14,145 bases of DNA from assembly GCA_015490055.1 (NCBI GenBank), contig WFYP01000298.1, positions 1-14,145 on the forward strand, given 5' to 3'. Below, piece after piece: positions 1 to 7,425 of this stretch. Positions within the stretch are counted from its first letter, which is position 1. The number at the start of each line of letters is the position of its first letter. Under the pieces are notes generated by a model. The model searched no databases. It was given only the letters and a program-made list of their open reading frames with translations, and had not been told where the DNA came from. The stretch comes from Nitratifractor sp. (lineage in GTDB: Bacteria > Campylobacterota > Campylobacteria > Campylobacterales > Sulfurovaceae). A program made the position numbers and the translations under genes.

Positions 1-15
1 TTATAAAGGCTTAAT

Positions 16-660
16 ATGAAAAGTATTGTTGTTTTATTTACTCTATTTTTAACTATTTTTATTTATGCGGATGAGTTAGTTAAGATTACTAAAAATATTC
101 CATATGTACATATTAAAGATAATGGTGTTGATATTAAAATTTCTAGAATTCAAGATACTGGAAATAAATTAACTGATGATTTTGCAAAAACTTCTAGAAC
201 TTGTCCTCCATTTTGTATCCCAAATATTAAAATTGTAAAAAGGGTAACAACTATTGCAGAGTTAGAGTTAATAAACTTTATTAAAAATAAAGTTTATAAG
301 AAAAAAGGTATTTTAGTAGATGCTAGATTAAAAAGTTTCTACAATCTAGAGACAATTCCAGGAGCTATAAATATACCTTTTACTTTAACAGAACTAAACT
401 CTAAAAGAGTAGTAAATCGTTTATTTAAAGTATTAGGTACAACAATTAAGCTTGATGGCAGTTATAATTTCTCAACATCAAAAGATATAGCAGTATTCTG
501 TTCAGGTTTATGGTGCGAGCAATCTAGCAGATTTATAAAAGGCATTGTAAGACAAGGTTATCCTGCAAATAAAATTTATTGGTATAGAGATGGCTTACAA
601 GCATGGAAGTTATTAGGATTAACAACTGTAGTACATAAACCCATAGAGGCTAAAAAATAA
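16..660 (+). CDS. Exported rhodanese-like domain protein
   Basis: A 214-residue protein beginning with a hydrophobic signal peptide (about residues 1-18, ending near YADE), so it should act in the periplasm. The C-terminal half (about 95-202) is a rhodanese fold: VDAR at 101-104, PGAINIP at 115-121, and the active-site loop starting at Cys162 (CSGLWCEQS), followed by RDGLQAW near 191-197. Rhodaneses carry a persulfide on the loop cysteine and transfer sulfur or handle thiols; the acceptor here is unknown. Extra cysteines are Cys167 in the same loop and a CPPFC motif at 63-67, upstream of the domain, which could form a second redox or metal site. The start is supported by an AAAGG ribosome site at about 5-9. 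It is followed by a 188-nt gap before the OmpA gene and is probably the end of a transcript entering from the left. Family assignment is firm; the specific role is not. Confidence 0.85.
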   Translation: MKSIVVLFTLFLTIFIYADELVKITKNIPYVHIKDNGVDIKISRIQDTGNKLTDDFAKTSRTCPPFCIPNIKIVKRVTTIAELELINFIKNKVYKKKGILVDARLKSFYNLETIPGAINIPFTLTELNSKRVVNRLFKVLGTTIKLDGSYNFSTSKDIAVFCSGLWCEQSSRFIKGIVRQGYPANKIYWYRDGLQAWKLLGLTTVVHKPIEAKK

Positions 661-737
661 ATATAATTGCTTAAAAAACACTTCTAGTCATATTCTTTCT
701 TTATAAAATGTTGCATATTGTGCATAAGTTAAGTTAA

Positions 738-782
738 ATAAAAGTATCTAAATCAGTAATTTTGCTACTTTTATGCTATAAT
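738..782 (+). promoter_or_regulatory. Extended -10 promoter and inverted repeat upstream of the OmpA-type gene
   Basis: TGCTATAAT at 774-782 is a textbook extended -10 element, giving a predicted start near 789 and a leader of about 60 nt before the ATG at 849. Immediately upstream, a perfect 9-bp inverted repeat (ATAAAAGTA at 738-746, TACTTTTAT at 766-774) abuts and partly overlaps the -10, a position where a repressor could act. A second TATAAT at 825-830 is too close to the ribosome site to be useful. No -35 box is convincing, which fits Campylobacterota sigma-70 promoters. The rest of 661-848 holds nothing else that I recognise. Confidence 0.5.
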
Positions 783-848
783 TCATACACAAGGATGCTT
801 CTAATAATTATTTATTAAAGTGTTTATAATATTTGGAGGGAGAAGATT

Positions 849-2492
849 ATGAATAAAAAATTAAAGATTGCAATACTTGCTTTGATACTATTAATTTTGT
901 TATGCTGTTTTGTGCATACTCCAGCAATAAGTAACAAAAAAGAGTTTAAGACAGATACACAAAAAGTAAAACAAGAAGCTAAGCTGCCCGATTTAGATGG
1001 AGATGGCATTGCTGATAGTAACGATAGCGATATCGATGGCGATGGTGTATTAAATTCTGATGAAGAGAAGATAAATAGTAATCCATTCGATAAAGATACT
1101 GATGCAGATGGCAAATCAGATGGTGAAGAGTTTAATAAAGATACCGATAAAGATGGCGTAAGCGATGTATTAGAGTCAGCAAAAGCCGATAAAGATCAAG
1201 ATGGTGTGGTTGATGAATTAGACGCTGATGATGATAACCCAAATAACGATAGTGATAAAGATGGTTATAGTAACATAGAAGAGAAAAAAGCGGGAACCAA
1301 TCCATTAGATGCCAACTCTAAACCAAAAGAGGCTGATACCGATAAAGATGGCAAAATCGATAAGATAGAAAAAGGTAAAGATACAGACGGTGATGGTAAA
1401 AGTGATGTAGTTGAGTCTGCAAAACTAGATGCTGATAAAGATGGTGTGGTTGATGAGTTAGACGCTGAAGATAATAATACAAATAATGATAGCGATAGCG
1501 ATGGCTATAGTAACATAGAAGAGAAAAAAGCTGGTACAAACCCATTAGATGCAGATTCTAAACCTGTAGAGTTAGATACCGATAAAGATGGTAAAATTGA
1601 CAAGATAGAGAAGGGTAAAGATGCTGATGGAGATGGCAAAAGCGATGTAGTAGAGTCTGCAAAGCTAGATTCCGATAAAGATGGTGTGGTTGATGAGTTA
1701 GACGCTGAAGATGATAACCCAAATAATGATACTGATAATGATGGCATAAGTAATATAGATGAGTTAAAAGCAGGTACTAATCCTCTAGACCCTAACTCTA
1801 AAATTGAGCCAGATACAGATAAAGATGGTAAGTTAGATAAAATAGAAAAAGGTAAAGATTCTGATGGAGATGGCAAGAGCGATGTAGTAGAGTCAGCTAA
1901 ATTAGATGCTGATAGTGATGGTGTAGTTGATGAGTTAGATTCAAATGATAGTGATGTTAATAACGATAGTGATGGTGATGGAGTAAGCAATATAGACGAA
2001 AAAAATGCAGGCACTAATCCGCTAGACCCTGACGATAAGCCAGAAGTTAAAAAAGAGGAGCCAAAAGTACAGAATACAGAGAATAACGCAACTACAATTA
2101 GTAAAGTAGATGATACAACAAAATCTAATATCGAGGCAGAGATTAAAGATATTTTAAAACTTCATAAAATAGAGTTTGAATTAAATAAATCTACTTTAAC
2201 CCCTAAAGGTAAAGAGATAGTTGATAAAGTTGCAAAAGTTCTTAAAAAGTATCCTAATATTAAAGTTCGCATTGAAGGGCATACAGATAGTGGCGGAAAA
2301 GCTGAGTACAACTTAAAACTTTCGCAAGATAGGGTAGATACTGTAAAAGCAGAACTTGTTAAAGCTGGAGTATCAGCAGATAGATTAAAACCAATAGGAT
2401 ATGGAGAGACTAAACCATTGGTGCCTAATGACTCAGCAGAGAACAAGGCTAAAAATAGAAGAGTAGAATTTAAAGTAATAACAGGAGAGTAA
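849..2492 (+). CDS. OmpA-family peptidoglycan-binding protein with thrombospondin type 3 repeats
   Basis: A 547-residue envelope protein. Residues 5-22 are a hydrophobic export segment. It contains CysCys at 19-20 but no canonical lipobox (the preceding residue is Leu), so a lipoprotein is unlikely and either a cleaved signal or an N-terminal anchor is possible. Residues 48-400 are acidic and rich in DxDxDG motifs, the calcium-binding pattern of thrombospondin type 3 repeats, arranged as four ~80-residue units. Residues about 430-547 form an OmpA C-terminal domain: FELNKSTL near 443-450, IEGHTDSGG at 475-483, LSQDRVDTVK at 491-500, GYGETKP at 517-523, NRRVEFKV at 536-543. This domain typically binds diaminopimelate in peptidoglycan. 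The likely role is a calcium-stiffened spacer linking cell wall to envelope. GGAGGG at 835-840 is a strong ribosome site. There is no N-terminal beta-barrel, so it is not a classical OmpA porin. Confidence 0.88.
   Translation: MNKKLKIAILALILLILLCCFVHTPAISNKKEFKTDTQKVKQEAKLPDLDGDGIADSNDSDIDGDGVLNSDEEKINSNPFDKDTDADGKSDGEEFNKDTDKDGVSDVLESAKADKDQDGVVDELDADDDNPNNDSDKDGYSNIEEKKAGTNPLDANSKPKEADTDKDGKIDKIEKGKDTDGDGKSDVVESAKLDADKDGVVDELDAEDNNTNNDSDSDGYSNIEEKKAGTNPLDADSKPVELDTDKDGKIDKIEKGKDADGDGKSDVVESAKLDSDKDGVVDELDAEDDNPNNDTDNDGISNIDELKAGTNPLDPNSKIEPDTDKDGKLDKIEKGKDSDGDGKSDVVESAKLDADSDGVVDELDSNDSDVNNDSDGDGVSNIDEKNAGTNPLDPDDKPEVKKEEPKVQNTENNATTISKVDDTTKSNIEAEIKDILKLHKIEFELNKSTLTPKGKEIVDKVAKVLKKYPNIKVRIEGHTDSGGKAEYNLKLSQDRVDTVKAELVKAGVSADRLKPIGYGETKPLVPNDSAENKAKNRRVEFKVITGE
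1095..2048 (+). repeat. Four in-frame tandem repeats of about 240 bp inside the OmpA-type gene
   Basis: Units begin at 1095, 1335, 1575 and 1812 (240, 240, 237 and 237 bp), encoding residues 83-400. Each unit contains a DTDxDGK start, a KSDVVESAK-type segment, a DGVVDELDA segment and a KAGTNPLD-type segment. Units 2 and 3 are nearly identical at DNA level, for example around 1435-1470 versus 1675-1710, exactly 240 bp apart. The first unit is the most diverged. Such in-frame repeats can gain or lose copies by recombination, changing protein length without breaking the frame. Confidence 0.88.
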
Positions 2493-2493
2493 A

Positions 2494-2619
2494 ATGTTAG
2501 AATTAGCAAAGCAGATACCATTATGTTTAACACTTGCAGGATTGTTAGGTCTATATATAGGTTATTTATTGGCAAAAGAGAGTTGTAACTCAACAGAATT
2601 ACCGGCAGAGAAACACTAA
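2494..2619 (+). CDS. 41-residue single-helix membrane microprotein
   Basis: A short frame starting at ATG 2494, one nucleotide after the OmpA-gene stop (2490-2492), with GGAGAG at 2484-2489 as ribosome site; translational coupling is likely. The product begins MLELAKQIPLCLTLAGLLGL and has one hydrophobic helix (about 8-27), followed by a short polar tail containing KESCNS and ending at His41. The tail has one cysteine, and another lies inside the helix. No family is recognised. Tight spacing, ribosome site, clean helix and the inverted repeat immediately downstream support a real gene. It could be a small membrane partner or stabiliser of the OmpA-type protein, which is inference from position only. 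Confidence 0.6.
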   Translation: MLELAKQIPLCLTLAGLLGLYIGYLLAKESCNSTELPAEKH

Positions 2620-2620
2620 T

Positions 2621-2644
2621 ATATAAGGGCTTTTACCCTTATAT
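2621..2644. terminator. Perfect inverted repeat between convergent genes, probable bidirectional terminator
   Basis: ATATAAGGG at 2621-2629 pairs perfectly with CCCTTATAT at 2636-2644 around a 6-nt loop. It starts 2 nt after the microprotein stop and lies between convergent transcripts (OmpA operon from the left, carbonic anhydrase from the right), where a shared terminator is expected. Neither side has a strong T-run after the stem, so termination may be weak or factor-assisted. Confidence 0.5.
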
Positions 2645-2702
2645 TGAAATATAATAAATATTTAGATAGAGAATAAATCCAATAGTATTTATATTTAGGA
2701 AA

Positions 2703-3353
2703 CTATGCCTCTTCTAAATCATTAAGTGGCTTAAATCTATGTTCGATTGGGTCAAAATACTCTAAATCACCACTTTCAATATGATAGTACCATCCTTGTA
2801 TAAAGAGTTGTCCCTCTTCAAGAGCTTTTTGTACTACTGGATAGGTAAGAAGATGGCGTAGTTGTTCTATGAGATTAAAACGTTCTGTAGCACGAAGAAG
2901 CTTCTCTTTATTCTCTTTTCCAACCATTGCAAGTGCTGATATTTTAGACTCTTTTGCATACTCTAGCCATTGTATAAGTTTTTCTGTATTTGGATCTTCC
3001 GTATAGTGCTCCTCATAGAGTGCTTTACATGCTCCACAATAACTATGCCCACAAATAATAATATCTTCAACATGAAGATGTTCTATTGCATATTCTATTG
3101 AAGCCGCAACTGCTGTGCATGATGAGTCTTTTTGATAAGGTGGTACTAAATTACCTACATTTCTATCGATAAAAAGTTCACCTGGCTTAGTATGGGTAAT
3201 TAGATTAGGAATAACACGAGAATCACTACATGATATAAAGAGTACTTTTGGAGACTGCCCTTTGAGTGCTAACTCTTTAAATTGATCAGCATACTCTTTT
3301 AAATGTTTATTTTTAAACTCTTGATGACTTTTAGCTAATTTTGTAAATTGCAT
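2703..3353 (-). CDS. Beta-class carbonic anhydrase
   Basis: A 216-residue cytoplasmic enzyme of typical bacterial beta-class length, with no signal peptide. It interconverts CO2 and bicarbonate, which supplies carboxylating enzymes and buffers pH. The zinc-site signatures are present: CSDSR at 42-46 (Cys42 ligand, Asp44/Arg46 dyad) and HSYCGAC at 103-109 (His103 and Cys106 ligands). The segment GELFIDRNVGN at 58-68 and the C-terminal LFIQGWYYHIESG motif are also characteristic. The start is supported by a purine-rich ribosome site (AAGGAAAGG) just upstream on the minus strand. It stands alone between convergent and same-strand neighbours: metH ends 192 nt upstream, and the gap carries a possible promoter, so it is probably transcribed independently. 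Confidence 0.95.
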   Translation of the reverse strand: MQFTKLAKSHQEFKNKHLKEYADQFKELALKGQSPKVLFISCSDSRVIPNLITHTKPGELFIDRNVGNLVPPYQKDSSCTAVAASIEYAIEHLHVEDIIICGHSYCGACKALYEEHYTEDPNTEKLIQWLEYAKESKISALAMVGKENKEKLLRATERFNLIEQLRHLLTYPVVQKALEEGQLFIQGWYYHIESGDLEYFDPIEHRFKPLNDLEEA

Positions 3354-3377
3354 CTTTTCCTTTCCTTAAGATAGAAT

Positions 3378-3408
3378 ATAATACTATATTTTATCACTAA
3401 TATGTTAA
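3378..3408 (-). promoter_or_regulatory. Possible promoter of the carbonic anhydrase gene
   Basis: On the minus strand TTAACA (3403-3408) and TATTAT (3378-3383) are separated by 19 nt, a slightly long spacer, and would start transcription near 3371, about 18 nt before the ATG. The rest of the 3354-3544 gap is AT-rich and holds no gene, RNA or clear terminator for metH that I can see. Confidence 0.3.
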
Positions 3409-3544
3409 TTTTCCTTGAGTTTTTATCAAGTATAAATATTAATAGTAATGAAAATGACTTAATAACTGACGTTATGCACTTATATACCTAATAAATCTCT
3501 TCCATTAGTTTTAATCGAGTATTGTTATAGTAACCTATCTTTTT

Positions 3545-6500
3545 TTACACCGCGTAGTAGCTAGCCTCTTTGTGGTGAACTACTAAGGCACTTGTGCTTT
3601 GCTCTGGGTGGATTTGGAAGGTTTCGCTTAATTCTATGCCAAACTCTTCTGGTTTTAATACATCGAAAAGTTCACGGCTTTGCTCTAAGTCTGGGCAGGC
3701 TGCGTAGCCAAAAGAGTATCTTGCCCCTTGGTAGCGTCGCATTCTTACATCTCTAAGTGTAGCACCTTCATCTTCTCTTAAAATATTTAAATCCATTCTT
3801 ATCTGTTTGTGCACAACTTCGGCTAGGGCTTCGGCAAGTTCCACCGAGAAGCCGTGTACCATATTGTACTCTAAGTACTTACCAGCGTCGTAAAGCTCTT
3901 TTTCATACTCAGAGAACTTAGCACCTGCACTTACACAAGTTAAGGCAATAACGTCGTGTCTATCGTGTCTAAAGAAGTCGCTTAGTGCTCTATGTGGTTT
4001 TCTTCGCTGTCTTGGAAAGCTAAATTTGACTGTATGTCTATCTTTAACCTCTTCAAACGGCTCTCTTGATGCATTTTCATCTACATTCCACCCCTCTGAC
4101 TCATCAAATAGATACAACTCTTGGTCATTACTTCGGCATGGATAGTAGCCGTAAATTATAGTTGGCTCAAACAAATCTTTGTCGATAAACTCTTGTTTTA
4201 AACGCTCGAAAGCTGGGTAAACCTTCTCTTCGAGCATCTTTTCGTATTCATCTTTAGGCATTTTACCCTTTTTATAGCCCCAATGCATTTTGATAACAGA
4301 CTTTTTATTTACCCACTCAAAGATAGTATTTATATCTAAGTCTTGCTTTTGCAACACGCGTCTGCCCCAAAATGGTGGGGTTGGTATTGGCTGAGGGCTT
4401 GGCATTTTAATCTCTTCAAAAGGTGGGATAACAACCTCTTTAACTTCCTTTTTTTCTACCTTTTTCAAATCGCCTGCTAGCTTTGTGTCTAAGCCAACGC
4501 TTGGGTCTTCGTTATACTTCTCGATTCTGCTCATCGCAATTACTCCATCGAAAGCATCACGACAATAAAATATAGGCCCTTTATAGATTGGGCGACAGAA
4601 ATCATCGACAAAGCTTCTTGTTAAAGCTGCACCGCCAAGAAGTACTGGAATCTCAAGCCCCATCTGGGTCATTGTCTCTAAATTCTCTTTCATAACGGCT
4701 GTAGATTTTACAAGCAGACCGCTCATTCCAATAGCTTGTACGCTATTCTCTTCGCAAGCTTTAAGATATGTCTCTAAGTCGGTTTTAATGCCTACATTTA
4801 TAACTTTAAATCCATTGTTAGAGAGTATAATATCTACCAAGTTCTTACCAACATCGTGAACATCACCCTTTACTGTACCAATTACAAGCGTTGTGTCGGT
4901 CTCTTTCTCTTGCTTTGTTAGGTATGGGTTTAGGTAATCAACCGTTGCTTTCATAGTTTCAGCTGACTGCAATACGAATGGCAACTGCATCTGCCCTGAG
5001 CCAAATAGCTCACCTACAACCTTCATAGCATCAATTAAAATTTCGTTTACAATTTTGTCTGGGTCAATCTCGTGGCGAGCTTTTTCTACTAGCGGAATCA
5101 TACGCTCTTTGTCGCCATCTAAAAGCAGTTTTGCTATCTTCTCTTCGGTTGGCATAGCTTCGAAAGCTTCATCTGCTCCTGCATCTTCTATCTGCACATC
5201 CGAGAAGTGGTCGATAAATTTAAATAGCGACTCATCATCAGCCCTAAATAGTAACTCTTCGCAAACTTCGCGGTCTTCATCACTTATTTTTGCCATAGGG
5301 ATAATGTGCTTAACATTTATAATAACAGTCGTTAGCCCAGCCTCTATGCAGTGGTGCAGAAATATCGAGTTTAAGAAGCGTCTAGCATGTGCTTTTAGAC
5401 CAAAAGAGATGTTAGATAACCCCAAAGTTGTACCAACTTCTGGGTGTCTTGTTCTTAACTCTCTAATCGCCTCCATAGTCTGAATTGCCGCGTCACGGTA
5501 CTCTAAATCGCCTGAGCCAACGGTAAAGGTTAGTACATCGAAAATAAGGTTGCTTGGGTTTATACCGTGAATTTCAGTAGCCATTTTATACATTCGCTCA
5601 GCAACAGCCACCTTCTCTTCGGCAGTTTTTGCCATACCTTTTTCGTCGATTGTAAGGCACACCAAAGCAGAGCCAAACTTTTTAGCCAATTTACAAATAG
5701 CATGGAACTTCTCTTCGCCATCTTCTAAGTTGGTAGAGTTAATAATTGGCTTTCCACCAATACACTTTAGAGCCTCTTCTATAGTGTTTACACGGGTTGC
5801 ATCTGGCATTAGTGGCAGTGGAACTTTTTGGTTATAAAGCTCCATAACTGCCTTCATATCTTTAGCTCCATCGCGTCCAGCAAACTCGACATTTACATCT
5901 AAACAGTGAGCCCCATCACGCACTTGAGCTTGTGCTACTGTTAGCGTGCCTTCGTAGTCTGAGTTGATAATTAACTCTCTAAAGGCTTTAGAACCTGTCG
6001 CATTACTTCGCTCGCCAATAAGTAGAGGTGCTGGCTCTTGGAAAAGTTCGGTTGTGTTAAATAGCGAAGCGATACTTGGCTCGATTTTGCCAGTTGGCTT
6101 TTTAGGCTTTTTGGAGCTAACAGCCTTTTGCAGGGCGTGAATATGCTGAGGCGTAGTACCGCAACAACCACCTAAGAAAGATACACCATCAAACTCGGTA
6201 AACTCTAACTGCTTTTGCGTAAACTCCTCTGGTCCCATCGGGTAGTAAGTGTATCCGCCACGGTTTTGTGGCAAACCAGCATTGGCATGCACCGAAATAG
6301 GTATAGAGCATAGCTCAGATAGCGTTTTTAAATGCTTCTTAACTTGGTCTGGTCCTGTACCGCAGTTAAAGCCTAAAGATAGAATATCAAACGGCTCTAA
6401 AATAGTTACAATCGTCGTAGCATCAGTTCCTATAAGCATAGTTCCACTAAGCTCAATCGTTACAGATACCATAACTGGCACATCAATTCCACGCTCTTTT

Positions 6501-7051
6501 TTTGCCTCTTTACATCCGTGAATTGCAGCTTTAATCTGCAATGGGTCTTGACAAGTCTCTAGCAAGAAAACATCGCAACCGCCATCAATTAGCCCCAAAG
6601 CCGTCTCTTTATACCCTGCAAACATTTCATCGTAATGAATATGCCCAAGGCTTGGAAGTTTAGTACCTGGTCCAATAGAGCCTAATACAAAACGAGGTTT
6701 CTCTGGCGTAGAGTACTGCTCGCACACCTCTTTAACAATTTGGGCACCCTTTTTAGATAACTCGTAGCATCTATTTCCCATGCCATATTCGTCTAAAACC
6801 CACGGCATCGCACCAAATGTGTTGGTTTTAATTAAATCTGCACCTGCTTTGCCGTAAGCATTATGAACCTTTTTCATTAACTCTGGAGCGGTGGCATTTA
6901 ATAGCTCGTTGCACCCCTCTTGGCTCTGCCCATCTTCATCTAGCCATGCTTCTGCTGGGATTTCTAAATTTTGAATTTGAGTACCTGTAGCACCATCTAT
7001 TACAAGTATTCTCTCTTCTAAAAGTTGTTTAATTCTCTCTGTAGTTGTCAA
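3545..7051 (-). CDS. metH: Cobalamin-dependent methionine synthase
   Basis: A 1168-residue cytoplasmic enzyme with all four MetH modules; length is close to the E. coli protein. It transfers the methyl group of 5-methyltetrahydrofolate to homocysteine through bound cobalamin, giving methionine. Modules: homocysteine domain about 1-315 with zinc ligands Cys230 (GFNCG) and Cys296/Cys297 (GGCCG); pterin domain about 340-620 with IGERSN at 345-350 and DVN at 385-387; cobalamin cap and binding domains about 635-845 with DVHDVGKN at 730-737 (His732 is the expected cobalt ligand) and the GGAAL loop near 806-810; AdoMet reactivation domain about 890-1168 with RYSFGYAACPD at 1111-1121. The start is TTG: an in-frame stop lies 9 nt upstream, no ATG is nearby, and AAGGG (7058-7062) sits 6 nt before it. 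It is divergent from a BtuB-like receptor, which fits its B12 need. Confidence 0.97.
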   Translation of the reverse strand: MTTTERIKQLLEERILVIDGATGTQIQNLEIPAEAWLDEDGQSQEGCNELLNATAPELMKKVHNAYGKAGADLIKTNTFGAMPWVLDEYGMGNRCYELSKKGAQIVKEVCEQYSTPEKPRFVLGSIGPGTKLPSLGHIHYDEMFAGYKETALGLIDGGCDVFLLETCQDPLQIKAAIHGCKEAKKERGIDVPVMVSVTIELSGTMLIGTDATTIVTILEPFDILSLGFNCGTGPDQVKKHLKTLSELCSIPISVHANAGLPQNRGGYTYYPMGPEEFTQKQLEFTEFDGVSFLGGCCGTTPQHIHALQKAVSSKKPKKPTGKIEPSIASLFNTTELFQEPAPLLIGERSNATGSKAFRELIINSDYEGTLTVAQAQVRDGAHCLDVNVEFAGRDGAKDMKAVMELYNQKVPLPLMPDATRVNTIEEALKCIGGKPIINSTNLEDGEEKFHAICKLAKKFGSALVCLTIDEKGMAKTAEEKVAVAERMYKMATEIHGINPSNLIFDVLTFTVGSGDLEYRDAAIQTMEAIRELRTRHPEVGTTLGLSNISFGLKAHARRFLNSIFLHHCIEAGLTTVIINVKHIIPMAKISDEDREVCEELLFRADDESLFKFIDHFSDVQIEDAGADEAFEAMPTEEKIAKLLLDGDKERMIPLVEKARHEIDPDKIVNEILIDAMKVVGELFGSGQMQLPFVLQSAETMKATVDYLNPYLTKQEKETDTTLVIGTVKGDVHDVGKNLVDIILSNNGFKVINVGIKTDLETYLKACEENSVQAIGMSGLLVKSTAVMKENLETMTQMGLEIPVLLGGAALTRSFVDDFCRPIYKGPIFYCRDAFDGVIAMSRIEKYNEDPSVGLDTKLAGDLKKVEKKEVKEVVIPPFEEIKMPSPQPIPTPPFWGRRVLQKQDLDINTIFEWVNKKSVIKMHWGYKKGKMPKDEYEKMLEEKVYPAFERLKQEFIDKDLFEPTIIYGYYPCRSNDQELYLFDESEGWNVDENASREPFEEVKDRHTVKFSFPRQRRKPHRALSDFFRHDRHDVIALTCVSAGAKFSEYEKELYDAGKYLEYNMVHGFSVELAEALAEVVHKQIRMDLNILREDEGATLRDVRMRRYQGARYSFGYAACPDLEQSRELFDVLKPEEFGIELSETFQIHPEQSTSALVVHHKEASYYAV

Positions 7052-7155
7052 TTTATGCCCTTAAACTATTTGTTGTTTTAATTTTACCAAAAACATCTAA
7101 GTATATTAGAGTGTTTTTATCCAAATTAGGTAAAATTCGCCTTATGAAACACTTA

Positions 7156-7287
7156 AAAGGCAGAAAAAAGAGATACTTCTCTCTTGCAATCATTGCAATG
7201 TTCTCTACTTTGCACAAACTGTGTCGCATAGATAGTAGCCACCAATACCACAAGTCTGCCTTTAAAATAGAGGAAAATAAAACCTCT
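7156..7287. other. Hairpin-rich intergenic element between metH and the BtuB-like gene
   Basis: A 9-bp long-range stem (AAAGGCAGA 7156-7164 with TCTGCCTTT 7255-7263) encloses a 5-bp hairpin with a TACT loop (7169-7182), a 6-bp hairpin (7184-7198) and a weak one around 7212-7224. A further 5-bp hairpin follows at 7269-7287. Overlapping short frames exist on both strands (57 residues from ATG 7144 on plus; 86 residues ending next to metH on minus), but neither has a convincing ribosome site or a recognised family. I cannot tell whether this is a leader RNA, an operator region or a small gene. It lacks the conserved core sequences of the cobalamin riboswitch. Confidence 0.35.
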
Positions 7288-7334
7288 CCACCTGCTTTAA
7301 TTTTAATCAACATATAACCAACTTTTTGGGCTGT

Positions 7335-7361
7335 GTAGGGGCAGACCTATGTGTCTGCCCG
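7335..7361 (+). repeat. Family B palindromic element, copy B1
   Basis: Begins GTAGGGG; the stem GGGCAGAC (7339-7346) pairs with GTCTGCCC (7353-7360) around the loop CTATGT. The same loop occurs in copy B4 and a one-base variant in B3, whose stems have different but still complementary sequence. It lies upstream of the BtuB-like gene, before the candidate promoter. Confidence 0.7.
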
Positions 7362-7371
7362 TAAATTTAAA

Positions 7372-7401
7372 TTGCCAATAATGTCCATAAATATTTACGA
7401 T
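7372..7401 (+). promoter_or_regulatory. Possible promoter of the BtuB-like gene
   Basis: TTGCCA (7372-7377) and TACGAT (7396-7401) are 18 nt apart and would start transcription near 7408, leaving a short leader that contains AAGGA (7416-7420) before the ATG at 7426. Matches are moderate. No clear Fur box or riboswitch was found between these elements and the start. Confidence 0.3.
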
Positions 7402-7425
7402 ACAAAAAACAAAACAAGGAAAAAT

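Noticed and set aside
1505..2014. Long minus-strand open frames opposite the OmpA-type gene
   Set aside because: They are low-complexity Ser/Leu-rich products of reading the Asp-rich repeats backwards, without ribosome sites.
1095..2048. CRISPR-like or satellite repeat
   Set aside because: The periodicity is 240 bp without distinct spacers and is fully explained by in-frame protein repeats.
5055..5483. Open frames on the plus strand opposite metH
   Set aside because: They lie wholly inside the conserved MetH coding region and show no family likeness.
7156..7287. Cobalamin riboswitch
   Set aside because: Only a loose likeness at the 3' side; the GGGAA, GGTG and CCCGC core segments are not found and the enclosed length is short. 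A covariance search would decide.
7053..7313. 86-residue minus-strand frame ending 1 nt before metH, and an overlapping 57-residue plus-strand frame (7144-7317)
   Set aside because: They occupy the same hairpin-rich DNA on opposite strands, have weak or no ribosome sites and match no family I recognise. Hairpin structure explains the region at least as well, so neither is listed as a gene.
7351..7425. GTG start at 7351 for the BtuB-like receptor
   Set aside because: It would lie within palindrome B1 and add 25 polar residues before an otherwise standard signal peptide; the ATG at 7426 has a proper ribosome site.
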